Assembly (NCBI RefSeq): GCF_015291745.1
Contig: NZ_CP030059.1
Span: 434,001 to 498,000, forward strand
DNA length: 64,000 nt
Origin: Bradyrhizobium sp. CCBAU 53351
Lineage (GTDB): Bacteria > Pseudomonadota > Alphaproteobacteria > Rhizobiales > Xanthobacteraceae
Direction: 5' to 3'
Every line of letters starts with the position of its first letter. The first letter of the stretch is position 1. This document shows, piece after piece, positions 46,001 to 53,522 of this stretch. The notes below the pieces were generated by a model that worked only from the letters and a program-made list of their open reading frames with translations, was not told the origin of the DNA and ran no database searches. The position numbers and the translations under genes were made by a program.

Positions 46001-46663
46001 CAGGGTCGGAACGTGAGGGGCCGTGGTTCCCCCCTGCCGCGTGGCGAGCTCGACGGCCGAAATATAGATCTCGCCAGGCCCGAGTCGGATCGCCTCCTGG
46101 AAGTAGGTTCGATCGCCCTTGCGCTCGAGCTCACTGTCGGGGACGATCCGCGCGGCTCCGTTGGGGCCGGAGCGATCGACACGAACCAGCTCGAGCTGAT
46201 CGTTATCAACGCCGATGATTCGAAACTGCCCGTAGATGGGCTTCGCGTCGATCTCGGCCGCCAACCGTGTCGCGATACGCTCTCGCCAGGTTTGCTCGGA
46301 GACACCGTCAGTAGGATCAACTCCGCCGCCGATATGGGCACGGATCAGGCCCTGGATGGCCGCGGCGGCGTGATAGCCGATCAGATCGCCGCGCACGCCG
46401 GCGACGTATGATTCAAGATTGGTCGCGAGCAGCCGTGACTGGGCTTCGACCCGCTCCAGCACCCGCGGAATGACGGCTTGGCTGGTGTTGCGATAGCCCA
46501 GCCAGCCCACCGCGGCCACGGTGACCGCCACCAGCAGGATCATGGCGATGGCCAGCCGCGTGGCGAGCGTCATGGGGATGCTCGTCGCGGCATTTCCGGG
46601 ATGATCGCGGTCGATCTGGCCTGAAGCAGCGGAGCCCTCGTTATCTGCGGCCGGAGCTGACAT
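43067..46663 (-). CDS. Hybrid sensor histidine kinase (dCache, HAMP, three PAS, HisKA, HATPase, receiver)
   Basis: A 1198-aa membrane kinase. A first membrane segment (about 34-55, AIAMILLVAVTVAAVGWLGY), a periplasmic dCache-like sensor (about 60-350), a second segment (about 360-380), a HAMP domain (LSRSLTRPIGRLTAAVEAIG), then three PAS domains (from about 460, 590 and 710). The HisKA phospho-His is in GGVAHDFNNIL (near residue 839), the HATPase has DTGSGIPANI and GTGLGLSMVYGF, and the C-terminal receiver has ILVVEDDRLV and FDLLFTDVIMPG. The HDFNN type does not autophosphorylate through classical CheA. Its first 23 bp overlap the upstream receiver gene, so they are co-translated. Confidence 0.95.
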   Translation of the reverse strand: MSAPAADNEGSAASGQIDRDHPGNAATSIPMTLATRLAIAMILLVAVTVAAVGWLGYRNTSQAVIPRVLERVEAQSRLLATNLESYVAGVRGDLIGYHAAAAIQGLIRAHIGGGVDPTDGVSEQTWRERIATRLAAEIDAKPIYGQFRIIGVDNDQLELVRVDRSGPNGAARIVPDSELERKGDRTYFQEAIRLGPGEIYISAVELATRQGGTTAPHVPTLRAAMPLFAPGGKPFGIIVTNVDMRPALDQVRSTASSGGDIYLVNGRGDYLVHPDRAREFGTLRDRPDDWRKDFPYFAALAGTREGSTRLMTDGSGKPSGAAIAPALLAGKEWVAIIETIPAPVFGVVPAAIQKTSLLVGFLAVLAAASLAVLLSRSLTRPIGRLTAAVEAIGRGRHADIPVDASGETGVLARAFARMVEETRAKTAALEREIEEHRRTEEARSHHAAREHLFSAAVESSDDAIVMQSLDAIITGWNPAAERLYGYSAGEAIGKSTAIIVPPDRRNHGKDYLARIARGEPIERFETVRLRKDGTPVEISLSLSPIRGPSGEIIGASGTAHSLTEARRAERQLQQQIEERRQIFETSQDLIMIMDARGHIAQISPSSETILGYRPDQMIGRSGADFIHPDHLEQSREDMRALRRGERPKLGDTRCFHRNGHEVWLSWLGSWSEQAHRFFFVGRDMTEARLAQESLRESERLARNIVETSLDAFIQTDETSSILNWNSQAEQLFGWRRDEVLGKSTIDLIVAESERDRVRAGLKQFLENEDGRTLNRRRELMCRRRDGKEFRAEVSVTALKRREGLLFNVFYRDLTDKIAADERIRHAEKMEAIGQLTGGVAHDFNNILTVITGTIEILAEAVEKEPELAAITKMIDEAAARGADLTQHLLAFARKQPLQPREIDINSLVVDTAKLLRPTLGEQIQIESVFEDENCVAIVDPNQLTTAILNLALNARDAMPGGGKLIVETGAAYLDEVYASVNDIRPGHYVLIAVSDTGSGIPANILTRVFDPFFTSKGPGKGTGLGLSMVYGFIKQSAGHIKIYSEEGHGTTIKMYLPPGKTPTAAGEGVTPATIEGGHETILVVEDDRLVRDYVLAQLHSLGYVTLQAANAAEALAIVAAGKPFDLLFTDVIMPGKMNGRQLADELLKTRPDLRVVYTSGYTENAIIHHGRLDSGVMLLAKPYRKSDLARIIRKALGA

Positions 46664-47060
46664 CGGACCCCTCCGGCTCGCCGGCCTTCAGGCAGCCATC
46701 GACCGCGGCGAGCAGCGCCGCGGGCCTGAATGGCTTCTGCAGGCTTGCCACCGCGCCGAGCTTGGTCGCCATCTTCAGGAAGTCCGGCTCCGCATAGGCA
46801 TCCGGCGTGATCGAGCGGCCGGAAATGACGATGATCGGAATGGCCGGAGCCAGCGCCCGGATGTGACGCATCGTCTCCAGCCCATCCATGCCAGGCATGA
46901 AGATATCGAGAAACAACAGATCGAACCGGCTCGCCTCGAACAGCGCAAGTCCCTTGCGGCCATCGCCGGCGACGGTGACGTGATGACCGGCCCTCTCCAG
47001 GAGCAGCCGGATCGTGAGTTGAACGGCCGGGTCGTCATCCACGATCAGGATGTTGGCCAC
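46641..47060 (-). CDS. Single-domain response regulator coupled to the hybrid kinase
   Basis: A 139-aa receiver. It has NILIVDDDPAVQLTIRLLL, DLLFLDIFMPGMDGLETM, PIIVISGRS and SLQKPFRPAAL. GTG at 47060 is chosen because GGAGG lies about 9 nt before it. It overlaps the hybrid-kinase gene by 23 bp, so the pair is likely a two-component unit. It is a paralogue of the receiver at 35232. Confidence 0.92.
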   Translation of the reverse strand: MANILIVDDDPAVQLTIRLLLERAGHHVTVAGDGRKGLALFEASRFDLLFLDIFMPGMDGLETMRHIRALAPAIPIIVISGRSITPDAYAEPDFLKMATKLGAVASLQKPFRPAALLAAVDGCLKAGEPEGSDVSSGRR

Positions 47061-47467
47061 GTCTAAATTCCTCCGGGCCGGACAGGACGTTCCTACCGGC
47101 CGCAAATCAAACCATCAAAGACGAAATTGTTGCGCGGATTCCGCTCATCCTGCAAGCACTTCGCGAAGTGCGCGCGGCCGCTTGGTCCGGTCTCGGCGGA
47201 TGCCGTCATTATGCATGGTTCCGTGCACATGGCGCCGCCGCACCTTATCCCACCTGCGCGATGGCCAGAACCGTTTTTCTCGCCGTAGTTGCACGGGAGC
47301 GAGATTTCACTGAAATGAAGGCGGCCGATCAAAGTCGGCGTCAGTTCCGAAGAATGCGGCTCAATCGTGTGCAACGATGAAACGATCGGCGCGGGCTCGT
47401 TCACCTCTCCCGCAAGCGGGAGAGGGAGTGCGCCTTTCCTCGTGGCGCTAGCCCCCGTCTCATCGCT
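47061..47467. other. Intergenic region with one CT-rich hairpin
   Basis: About 400 bases between the receiver and the GntR gene. It includes the receiver/kinase promoter and a perfect 8-bp hairpin (CCTCTCCC / GGGAGAGG) at 47404-47425, one of the dispersed palindrome family, just before the gntR stop. No supported gene. Confidence 0.5.
47404..47425. repeat. CT-rich palindromic repeat
   Basis: CCTCTCCC-GCAAGC-GGGAGAGG, a perfect 8-bp stem. It belongs with the hairpins at 17573, 17905, 54623 and 59569. Confidence 0.75.
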
Positions 47468-48184
47468 CTAATCCGTCAGATATTCCGGATAATGGCTTCG
47501 GATCTTGTCGAGCTCGCTCAGCGTGCCCGACAGGTGCTTGCGCAGATGCTGCTGCGCGGCATCGGGGTCGCCGGCCTCGATCGCACGGGTAATCAGCTTG
47601 TGGTGGCGGACGATGTTCTGGGCCTTGCCGGGTGAGGGCAGATGCAGCCTGCGCAGCCGGTCGATATGTCCACTGCTTCTGCGCACCAGCGTCCACAGCT
47701 CCTGCTTGCCGGCTGCGGCATAAAGCTGCGCGTGAAAATCATTGTCGGCGGCGATGAAGCTCGCGAAATCGCCGGCCTTGGCGAATTGCTGCTGGAGCGC
47801 GATCGCGTGGTCGAGGCGGAGGACCAGGGCCTGGTCGTGCTGCTCGGCGAGCAGCCGGACGATTTCGAGCTCGAGCGCCTGGCGCAGGAAGTGCGCCTGC
47901 TCGGCGCGGCCGACATCGACCCGGCTGACCACGGTCGCGTGCTGCGGAAACACGTCGACCAGACCTTCCTCTTCCAGCCGCATCAGGGCATCGCGGATCG
48001 GCGTCGAGCTGACGCCGAATTGCGCGGCGAGATCGGTGCGTGACAGCGGCGCGCCCGGGGGGAGTTCGAGCGCGAGAATGGCGTTGCGCAGCCGCTCGAA
48101 CACCTGCGGTGCGGCCTGCCGCGCCCGGTCCAGCCGCGGCCCGCGGCGGGCGGTCGCGCGGGGCGCGGGATGGGCGGTTTCCAT
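47468..48184 (-). CDS. GntR-family regulator with FCD domain
   Basis: A 238-aa protein. The winged helix (PQVFERLRNAILALELPPGA, SRTDLAAQFGVSSTPIRDAL, RLEEEGLVDV) is followed by an all-helical FCD effector domain with the metal-ligand pattern DNDFHAQLY and HHKLITRAIEAGD. FCD regulators of sugar-acid operons bind organic acids and release DNA. It faces the ABC/dehydratase operon across a 94-bp region with a perfect palindrome, so it is probably its repressor. Confidence 0.93.
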   Translation of the reverse strand: METAHPAPRATARRGPRLDRARQAAPQVFERLRNAILALELPPGAPLSRTDLAAQFGVSSTPIRDALMRLEEEGLVDVFPQHATVVSRVDVGRAEQAHFLRQALELEIVRLLAEQHDQALVLRLDHAIALQQQFAKAGDFASFIAADNDFHAQLYAAAGKQELWTLVRRSSGHIDRLRRLHLPSPGKAQNIVRHHKLITRAIEAGDPDAAQQHLRKHLSGTLSELDKIRSHYPEYLTD

Positions 48185-48210
48185 GCGAAGGGCTCCGGCG
48201 GGCTTGCCTT

Positions 48211-48236
48211 TGATGCACTAATGCATTAGTGCATCA
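48211..48236. promoter_or_regulatory. Perfect 26-bp palindromic operator between gntR and the ABC operon
   Basis: The half-site TGATGCACTAATG at 48211-48223 is exactly mirrored at 48224-48236 with no spacer. It lies 27 bp before the gntR start and 43 bp before the binding-protein start, so one bound dimer could repress both directions. It is AT-richer than its flanks. The GntR/FCD link is inferred from position and symmetry. Confidence 0.8.
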
Positions 48237-48278
48237 GCAAGGCCGCTCGTCAATGGCGCCCGGAGGAAACGAACAATT

Positions 48279-49298
48279 ATGATCAAGCCCTTTCAGCGTG
48301 GCGTTGCCGCCATCGCCCTGATCGTCGCGACCGTGCTGGCGGCTTCGCCGGCGCGTGCGCAGCAGAAGTCCGAGATCGCGCTGTCGCGCCAGCCCGGCAT
48401 CTTCTACATGCCGAGCCACATCATGGAGAAGCTGAAGCTGATCGAGAAGCACGCGGCTTCGCTCGGTGTCTCCGGCGTCACCACCAAATGGATCACCTTC
48501 TCCGGCGGCGGCGCGCAGACCGATGCGCTGCTCGCGGGCGGCGTCGACATCCTCAACACCGGCACCGGCAATCTGCTGCTGCTGTGGGACCGCACCCGCG
48601 GCGGCGTGAAGGGCATCGTCGCGACCTCGGCGCAGCCGATGACGCTGATCAGCCGCGACGCCAACATCAAGTCGATCAAGGACTTCGGCCCCAGCGACAA
48701 GATCGCGGTGCCGACGGTGAAGGTGTCCACGCAGGCGATCGTGCTGCAGATCGCGGCCGCCGAGGCTTTCGGCGCCGATCAATGGTCCAAGCTCGACGCC
48801 AACACCGTGCAGCTCGGCCATCCCGACGCCTATGCGGCGCTGTCCAATCCCAAGCACGAGGTGCACAACCACTTCTCGATCCCGCCCTTCACCTTCCTGG
48901 AGCTGAAGAACGTGCCGGGCGCGCATATCGTGCTGTCGTCGCCCGATGTGATGGGCGGCCCGCTCAGCCAGGCGCAGTTCTTCACCACCACGAAGTTCGC
49001 CGACGCCAATCCGAAGATCATCCAGGCCGTGCGCGACGCCACCAAGGAAGCGCAGGACCTGATCCGCAGCGACACCAAACAGGCGGTCGAGATCTACAAG
49101 GAGATCACCGGCGACAAGACCTCGGTCGAGGAGCTGCTCCATCTTCTGAAAGAGCCCGGCATGATGGAGTGGAATCTGGAGCCGCAGGGCACGATGAAAT
49201 TCGCGGCCCATCTGTTCAAGACCGGCACGCTAAAGAACCAGCCCAAGGCCTGGACGGACTATTATCTCCCCGTCGCGCACGATCTGAAGGGCAACTGA
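48279..49298 (+). CDS. ABC transporter substrate-binding protein (NMT1/THI5-like)
   Basis: A 339-aa periplasmic protein. Its signal peptide (IALIVATVLAASPARA) ends near ARAQQ. The fold is NMT1/SsuA-like (ALSRQPGIFYMPSHIMEKL, WITFSGGGAQTDALLAGGVD, ILNTGTGNLLLLWDRTRGG). That family usually binds thiamine precursors, sulfonates or nitrate; the dehydratase and lactonase partners suggest an organic acid here. GAGGAAA precedes the start. TGATG couples it to the ATPase gene. Confidence 0.9.
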   Translation: MIKPFQRGVAAIALIVATVLAASPARAQQKSEIALSRQPGIFYMPSHIMEKLKLIEKHAASLGVSGVTTKWITFSGGGAQTDALLAGGVDILNTGTGNLLLLWDRTRGGVKGIVATSAQPMTLISRDANIKSIKDFGPSDKIAVPTVKVSTQAIVLQIAAAEAFGADQWSKLDANTVQLGHPDAYAALSNPKHEVHNHFSIPPFTFLELKNVPGAHIVLSSPDVMGGPLSQAQFFTTTKFADANPKIIQAVRDATKEAQDLIRSDTKQAVEIYKEITGDKTSVEELLHLLKEPGMMEWNLEPQGTMKFAAHLFKTGTLKNQPKAWTDYYLPVAHDLKGN

Positions 49299-50059
49299 TG
49301 GCGCTGCTCGACGTCAGTGGGGTGACGCTGCGCTACAAGACCTCAAGCGCCGTCGTCACCGCCACGGAGAGGGTGAGCTTTAAGGTCGACAAGTCCGACC
49401 GCTTCGTTCTGCTCGGTCCCTCCGGCTGCGGCAAGTCCACGCTGCTCAAGGCCGTTGGCGGCTACATGACGCCCAGCGAAGGCCGCATGACGATCAACGA
49501 CCGCGAGATCCACGGTCCCGGCGCCGATCGCATGATGATCTTCCAGGAGTTCGACCAACTGCTGCCCTGGAAGAGCGTGCTCGCCAACGTGATGTTCCCG
49601 CTGCTGACCGCGCGCAAGCTCTCGCGCAAGGACGCGGAAGCGAAGGCGCGGGCCTATATCGAGAAGGTCGGCCTGACCCGCGTCGTCGATGCTTATCCGC
49701 ACACGCTGTCGGGCGGCATGAAGCAGCGCGTCGCGATCGCGCGCGGCATGGCGATGGAGCCCGATATCCTCCTGATGGACGAGCCATTCGCAGCGCTCGA
49801 CGCGCTGACGCGCCGGACCTGCCAGGACGAGCTGCTCCAGCTCTGGAGCGAGACCAAGTTCACGGTGCTGTTCGTGACCCATTCGATCGCGGAAGCGATC
49901 CGCATCGGTAACCGCATCCTCTTGCTGTCGCCGCATCCCGGCCGCGTCAAGGCCGAGGTGGTCGATGTCGACAAGGTCGGAAGCGAAGACGGCAGCGCCG
50001 GCCGGCTGGAGAAGGAGATCCACGATCTCCTGTTCGCCGGCGAAGCCACCGCGCATTGA
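49298..50059 (+). CDS. ABC transporter ATP-binding protein (SsuB/TauB type)
   Basis: A 253-aa ATPase. Walker A is LLGPSGCGKSTLLKAVGG, the Q-loop MIFQEFDQLLPWKSV, the signature LSGGMKQRVAIARGMAMEP, Walker B ILLMDEPFAALDALTRR and the H-loop LFVTHSIAEAI. It powers uptake with the neighbouring permease. The ATG overlaps the binding-protein stop by one base. Confidence 0.95.
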   Translation: MALLDVSGVTLRYKTSSAVVTATERVSFKVDKSDRFVLLGPSGCGKSTLLKAVGGYMTPSEGRMTINDREIHGPGADRMMIFQEFDQLLPWKSVLANVMFPLLTARKLSRKDAEAKARAYIEKVGLTRVVDAYPHTLSGGMKQRVAIARGMAMEPDILLMDEPFAALDALTRRTCQDELLQLWSETKFTVLFVTHSIAEAIRIGNRILLLSPHPGRVKAEVVDVDKVGSEDGSAGRLEKEIHDLLFAGEATAH

Positions 50060-50069
50060 GGAGCCTCTG

Positions 50070-50930
50070 ATGGGCGAAGCCAAGATATTGCTGCGCGCAG
50101 AGCCGGCCGCCGCTTCGGCTGCCGGCGAGGTCGAGCGCAAGCTGAGCGTGCCTGAAATGCTCTGGAACGACGGCTTCGTCCGCAAGACCGTCATCATCCT
50201 GTTCCTGGCGGCGATCTGGGAAGCCTACGGCGTCGCTCTCGACAATCCGCTGTTGTTCCCGACGCTGCATGACACCGCCATCACGCTGTTCGACCGTGTC
50301 AAGGATGGCACCATTCCGATGCGGGCTTGGACCTCGCTGAAGGTGCTGTTCATGGGCTATTCGGCCGGCATCGTGCTGGCGGCGATCTTCACCATCCTCG
50401 CCATCTCCACCCGGATCGGCACCGATTTCCTCGAGACGGTGACCGCGATGTTCAACCCGCTGCCGGCGATCGCGCTGCTGCCGCTCGCCTTGATCTGGTT
50501 CGGCCTCGGCAATGGCAGCCTGGTCTTCGTGCTGATCCACTCGGTGCTGTGGCCGGTCGCGCTCAACACCCATTCCGGCTTCAAGAGCGTGTCCAACACG
50601 CTGCGCATGGTCGGGCGCAATTACGGCCTGCGCGGCTTGCCCTATGTCGCCAGGATTCTCATCCCGGCCGCCTTCGGCTCGATCCTCACCGGCCTCAAGA
50701 TCGGCTGGGCCTTCGCCTGGCGCACGCTGATCGCGGCCGAGCTGGTGTTCGGTGTGTCCTCGGGCCAGGGCGGGCTCGGCTGGTTCATCTTCGAGAACCG
50801 CAACCTGCTCGACATACCCGCAGTGTTCGCGGGCCTCTTGACGGTGATCATCATCGGGCTCTTTGTCGAGAACCTGATCTTCCGCGCCATCGAGCGGAAC
50901 ACCGTGCAGAAATGGGGCACCCAATCATGA
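50070..50930 (+). CDS. ABC transporter permease (SsuC/TauC type)
   Basis: A 286-aa protein with about six membrane segments. The EAA-type coupling region is in VGRNYGLRGLPYVARILIPA. ATG at 50070 follows GAGGAGC and starts after the ATPase gene; the protein opens with a 30-residue cytoplasmic tail. Its end overlaps the dehydratase start by 4 bp (ATGA), which binds transport and metabolism into one transcript. Confidence 0.93.
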   Translation: MGEAKILLRAEPAAASAAGEVERKLSVPEMLWNDGFVRKTVIILFLAAIWEAYGVALDNPLLFPTLHDTAITLFDRVKDGTIPMRAWTSLKVLFMGYSAGIVLAAIFTILAISTRIGTDFLETVTAMFNPLPAIALLPLALIWFGLGNGSLVFVLIHSVLWPVALNTHSGFKSVSNTLRMVGRNYGLRGLPYVARILIPAAFGSILTGLKIGWAFAWRTLIAAELVFGVSSGQGGLGWFIFENRNLLDIPAVFAGLLTVIIIGLFVENLIFRAIERNTVQKWGTQS

Positions 50931-52663
50931 CCAAGAAGAAAACACCCGACCAGCTCCGCAGCGCGCGATGGTTCGCGCCCGACGATCTCCGCTCGTTCGG
51001 CCATCGCTCCCGCACCATGCAAATGGGCTATGCGCCCGAGGAGTGGAAGGATCGCCCCATCATCGCGATCCTCAACACCTGGTCGGACGCGCAGCCCTGC
51101 CACATGCACTTCAAGTCGCGCGTCGACGACGTCAAGCGCGGCATCCTGATGGCCGGCGGCCTCCCGCTGGAGCTGCCCGCGCTGTCGCTGTCGGAATCGC
51201 TGCTCAAGCCGACCACCATGCTCTATCGCAATCTGCTGGCGATGGACGCGGAGGAGCTGCTGCGGAGCCATCCGGTCGACGGCGTCGTGCTGATGGGCGG
51301 CTGCGACAAGACCACGCCGGCACTGCTGCTGGGCGCGACCTCGATGAACATCCCGGCGATCTACCTGCCGGCAGGCCCCATGCTGCGCGGCAATTGGAAG
51401 GGCAAGACGCTCGGCTCCGGCTCGGACGGCTGGAAATATTGGGACGAGCGCCGCGCCGGAAAGATCTCCGACAAGGACTGGCTCGACATCGAGGCCGGCA
51501 TCGCCCGCAGCTACGGCACCTGCATGACCATGGGCACCGCTTCGACCATGACCGCGATCGCGGAGGCGATCGGCATGACGCTGCCCGGCGCTTCCTCGAT
51601 CCCCGCCGCCGATGCCAATCACATCCGCATGGCCAGTGAATGCGGCCGCCGCATCGTCGAGATGGTGTGGGAGGATCTGACGCCGAAGACGGTCCAGACC
51701 CGAAAAGCCTTCGAGAACGCGATCGCGGTGGCGATGGCGATGGGCTGCTCGACCAACGCCATCATCCACCTGATCGCCCAGGCCCGCCGCGCTGGCCAGG
51801 ACATCGGCCTCGATGATTTCGAGATCGCGAGCCGCAAGGTGCCCGTGATCGCCAACGTCCGTCCCAGCGGCGATGCCTATCTGATGGAGGACTTCTTCTA
51901 CGCCGGCGGCCTGCCGGCGCTGATGGGCCAGATCAAGCCGCATCTGCACCTCGACTGCATCACCGTGACAGGGAAGACGGTGGCTGAGAACATCGAAGGC
52001 GCCGAGGTGCACAATGCCGACGTGATCCGCGGCGTCGACAATCCCATCTACAAGGAGGGCGCGCTCGCGGTGCTCAAGGGCAATCTCGCGCCCGATGGCT
52101 GCGTCATCAAGCCGAGCGCATGCGCGCCGCGCTTCCTCAAGCACACGGGACCAGCGCTGGTGTTCGACGATTATCCTTCGATGAAGAAGGCGGTCGACGA
52201 TCCCAACCTCGACGTCACCGAAGATCACGTCCTCATCCTGCGCAATGCCGGGCCGCAGGGCGGGCCGGGCATGCCGGAATGGGGCATGCTTCCGATCCCG
52301 ACAAAGCTGGTGAAGCAGGGCGTGCGCGACATGGTGCGCATCTCTGATGCGCGCATGAGCGGGACCAGCTACGGCGCCTGCATCCTGCACGTCTCGCCGG
52401 AATCCTACATCGGCGGCCCGCTGGCGCTGGTGCAGAACGGCGATCGCATCACGCTCGACGTGGCCGCGCGCACCATCAATCTCGACGTCCCCGAAGCCGA
52501 GCTCGCAAAACGCCGCGCCGCCTGGAAGCAGCCCGAGCGCCGCTTCGAGCGCGGCTATGGCTGGATGTTCACAAAACACATCAAGCAGGCCAATGACGGC
52601 TGCGACTTCGACTTCCTCGAGACCGATTTCGGCGCGCCGATCGGCGAGCCTTCGATTTATTGA
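50927..52663 (+). CDS. IlvD/Edd-family sugar-acid dehydratase (L-arabinonate-dehydratase-like)
   Basis: A 578-aa Fe-S dehydratase. The cluster Cys residues are C58 (TWSDAQPCHMHF), C126 (LMGGCDKTTPALL) and C199 (SYGTCMTMGTAST); K128 is the carbamylated metal-binding Lys and the catalytic Ser lies in ISDARMSGTSYG. Length and motif spacing match the pentonate/hexonate dehydratase branch best, as in rhizobial L-arabinonate dehydratase. It would turn an aldonate into a 2-keto-3-deoxy acid. It overlaps the permease gene. The exact substrate is unknown. Confidence 0.92.
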   Translation: MTKKKTPDQLRSARWFAPDDLRSFGHRSRTMQMGYAPEEWKDRPIIAILNTWSDAQPCHMHFKSRVDDVKRGILMAGGLPLELPALSLSESLLKPTTMLYRNLLAMDAEELLRSHPVDGVVLMGGCDKTTPALLLGATSMNIPAIYLPAGPMLRGNWKGKTLGSGSDGWKYWDERRAGKISDKDWLDIEAGIARSYGTCMTMGTASTMTAIAEAIGMTLPGASSIPAADANHIRMASECGRRIVEMVWEDLTPKTVQTRKAFENAIAVAMAMGCSTNAIIHLIAQARRAGQDIGLDDFEIASRKVPVIANVRPSGDAYLMEDFFYAGGLPALMGQIKPHLHLDCITVTGKTVAENIEGAEVHNADVIRGVDNPIYKEGALAVLKGNLAPDGCVIKPSACAPRFLKHTGPALVFDDYPSMKKAVDDPNLDVTEDHVLILRNAGPQGGPGMPEWGMLPIPTKLVKQGVRDMVRISDARMSGTSYGACILHVSPESYIGGPLALVQNGDRITLDVAARTINLDVPEAELAKRRAAWKQPERRFERGYGWMFTKHIKQANDGCDFDFLETDFGAPIGEPSIY

Positions 52664-52670
52664 TGACCCC

Positions 52671-52708
52671 GTCATTCCGGGTTCGCGCTACGCGCGCCCC
52701 GGAATGAC
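52671..52708. repeat. REP-like palindrome inside the catabolic operon
   Basis: GTCATTCCGGG at 52671-52681 pairs perfectly with CCCGGAATGAC at 52698-52708 (11-bp arms) around a CGCGC-rich loop. It lies in the 64-bp gap between the dehydratase and RraA-like genes and could modulate mRNA stability. Confidence 0.85.
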
Positions 52709-52727
52709 GACAGAGAGAGCGTAACAA

Positions 52728-53447
52728 ATGACAAGACTCAGCGAAGCCACCCGCACCAAGCTCAAATCGGTCTCCACCGCGACCGTCGCCACCGCGCTGT
52801 TCAAGCGCGGCCTGCGCATCCAGATGATCCAGGACGTGCATCCGGTCGGTGCGGACCAGCCGACCATGGTCGGCGAAGCCTTCACGTTGCGCTACATGCC
52901 GGCGCGCGAAGACCTCAACACGATCGAGGTCTTCAAGGACCGCTCGCATCCGCAGCGCAAGGCGGTCGAGGATTGTCCGCCGGGTGCCGTGCTGGTGATG
53001 GACAGCCGCAAGGACGCGCGCGCGGCCTCCGCCGGCGCGATTCTGGTGACGCGCCTGATGAAGCGCGGCGTCGCCGGCGTCGTCACCGACGGCGGCTTTC
53101 GCGATTCCGCGGAGATCGCCAGGCTCGGCATTCCCGCCTATCACCACCGCCCGAGCGCGCCGACCAACCTGACGCTGCACCAGGCGATCGAGATCAACGT
53201 ACCCATCGGCTGCGGCGATGCGCCGGTGTTTCCGGGCGACGTCATCCTCGGCGATGCCGACGGCGTCATCGTCATCCCCGCGCATCTCGCGGACGAGATC
53301 GCCAACGAGACCTTCGAGATGACGGCGTTCGAGGATTTCGTCACGGAAGAGGTCGGCAAGGGCCGCGGCATCTTCGGTCTCTATCCCGCCACCGACCCGC
53401 AGACGCTCACCGATTTCGCGGAATGGCGGAAGAAGAACGGCCGGTAA
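52728..53447 (+). CDS. RraA / HMG-aldolase superfamily protein
   Basis: A 239-aa protein. The family core is VSTATVATALFKRGLR, GVAGVVTDGGFRDSAEIA (substrate/metal region) and GCGDAPVFPGDVILGDADGVIVIP. Members are either regulators of RNase E or aldolases/decarboxylases of 4-hydroxy-4-methyl-2-oxoglutarate type. Next to a sugar-acid dehydratase and a lactonase, an aldolase splitting the 2-keto-3-deoxy product is more likely; this is inference from context. Confidence 0.88.
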   Translation: MTRLSEATRTKLKSVSTATVATALFKRGLRIQMIQDVHPVGADQPTMVGEAFTLRYMPAREDLNTIEVFKDRSHPQRKAVEDCPPGAVLVMDSRKDARAASAGAILVTRLMKRGVAGVVTDGGFRDSAEIARLGIPAYHHRPSAPTNLTLHQAIEINVPIGCGDAPVFPGDVILGDADGVIVIPAHLADEIANETFEMTAFEDFVTEEVGKGRGIFGLYPATDPQTLTDFAEWRKKNGR

Positions 53448-53474
53448 GGCATAACGAAATCACGTCGAGAAACG

Positions 53475-53502
53475 GGCCGGCCGCATCAAGCGCCGGCCTT
53501 TT
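53475..53502 (+). terminator. Terminator-like hairpin between the RraA-like and lactonase genes
   Basis: GGCCGGC at 53475-53481 pairs with GCCGGCC at 53492-53498, followed by TTTT. It lies before the lactonase start at 53523, so it may partly terminate the operon and set a lower level of the exported lactonase. Confidence 0.55.
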
Positions 53503-53522
53503 GACAAGCAGGGAGGATTTCC

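Noticed and set aside
47093..47404. 103-codon minus-strand frame between the receiver and gntR
   Set aside because: No ribosome site, no recognisable motif, and it overlaps the promoter region of the receiver-kinase pair.
50642..52675. 677-codon minus-strand frame opposite the dehydratase
   Set aside because: An antisense shadow; the plus strand has the Fe-S cysteines and catalytic motifs.
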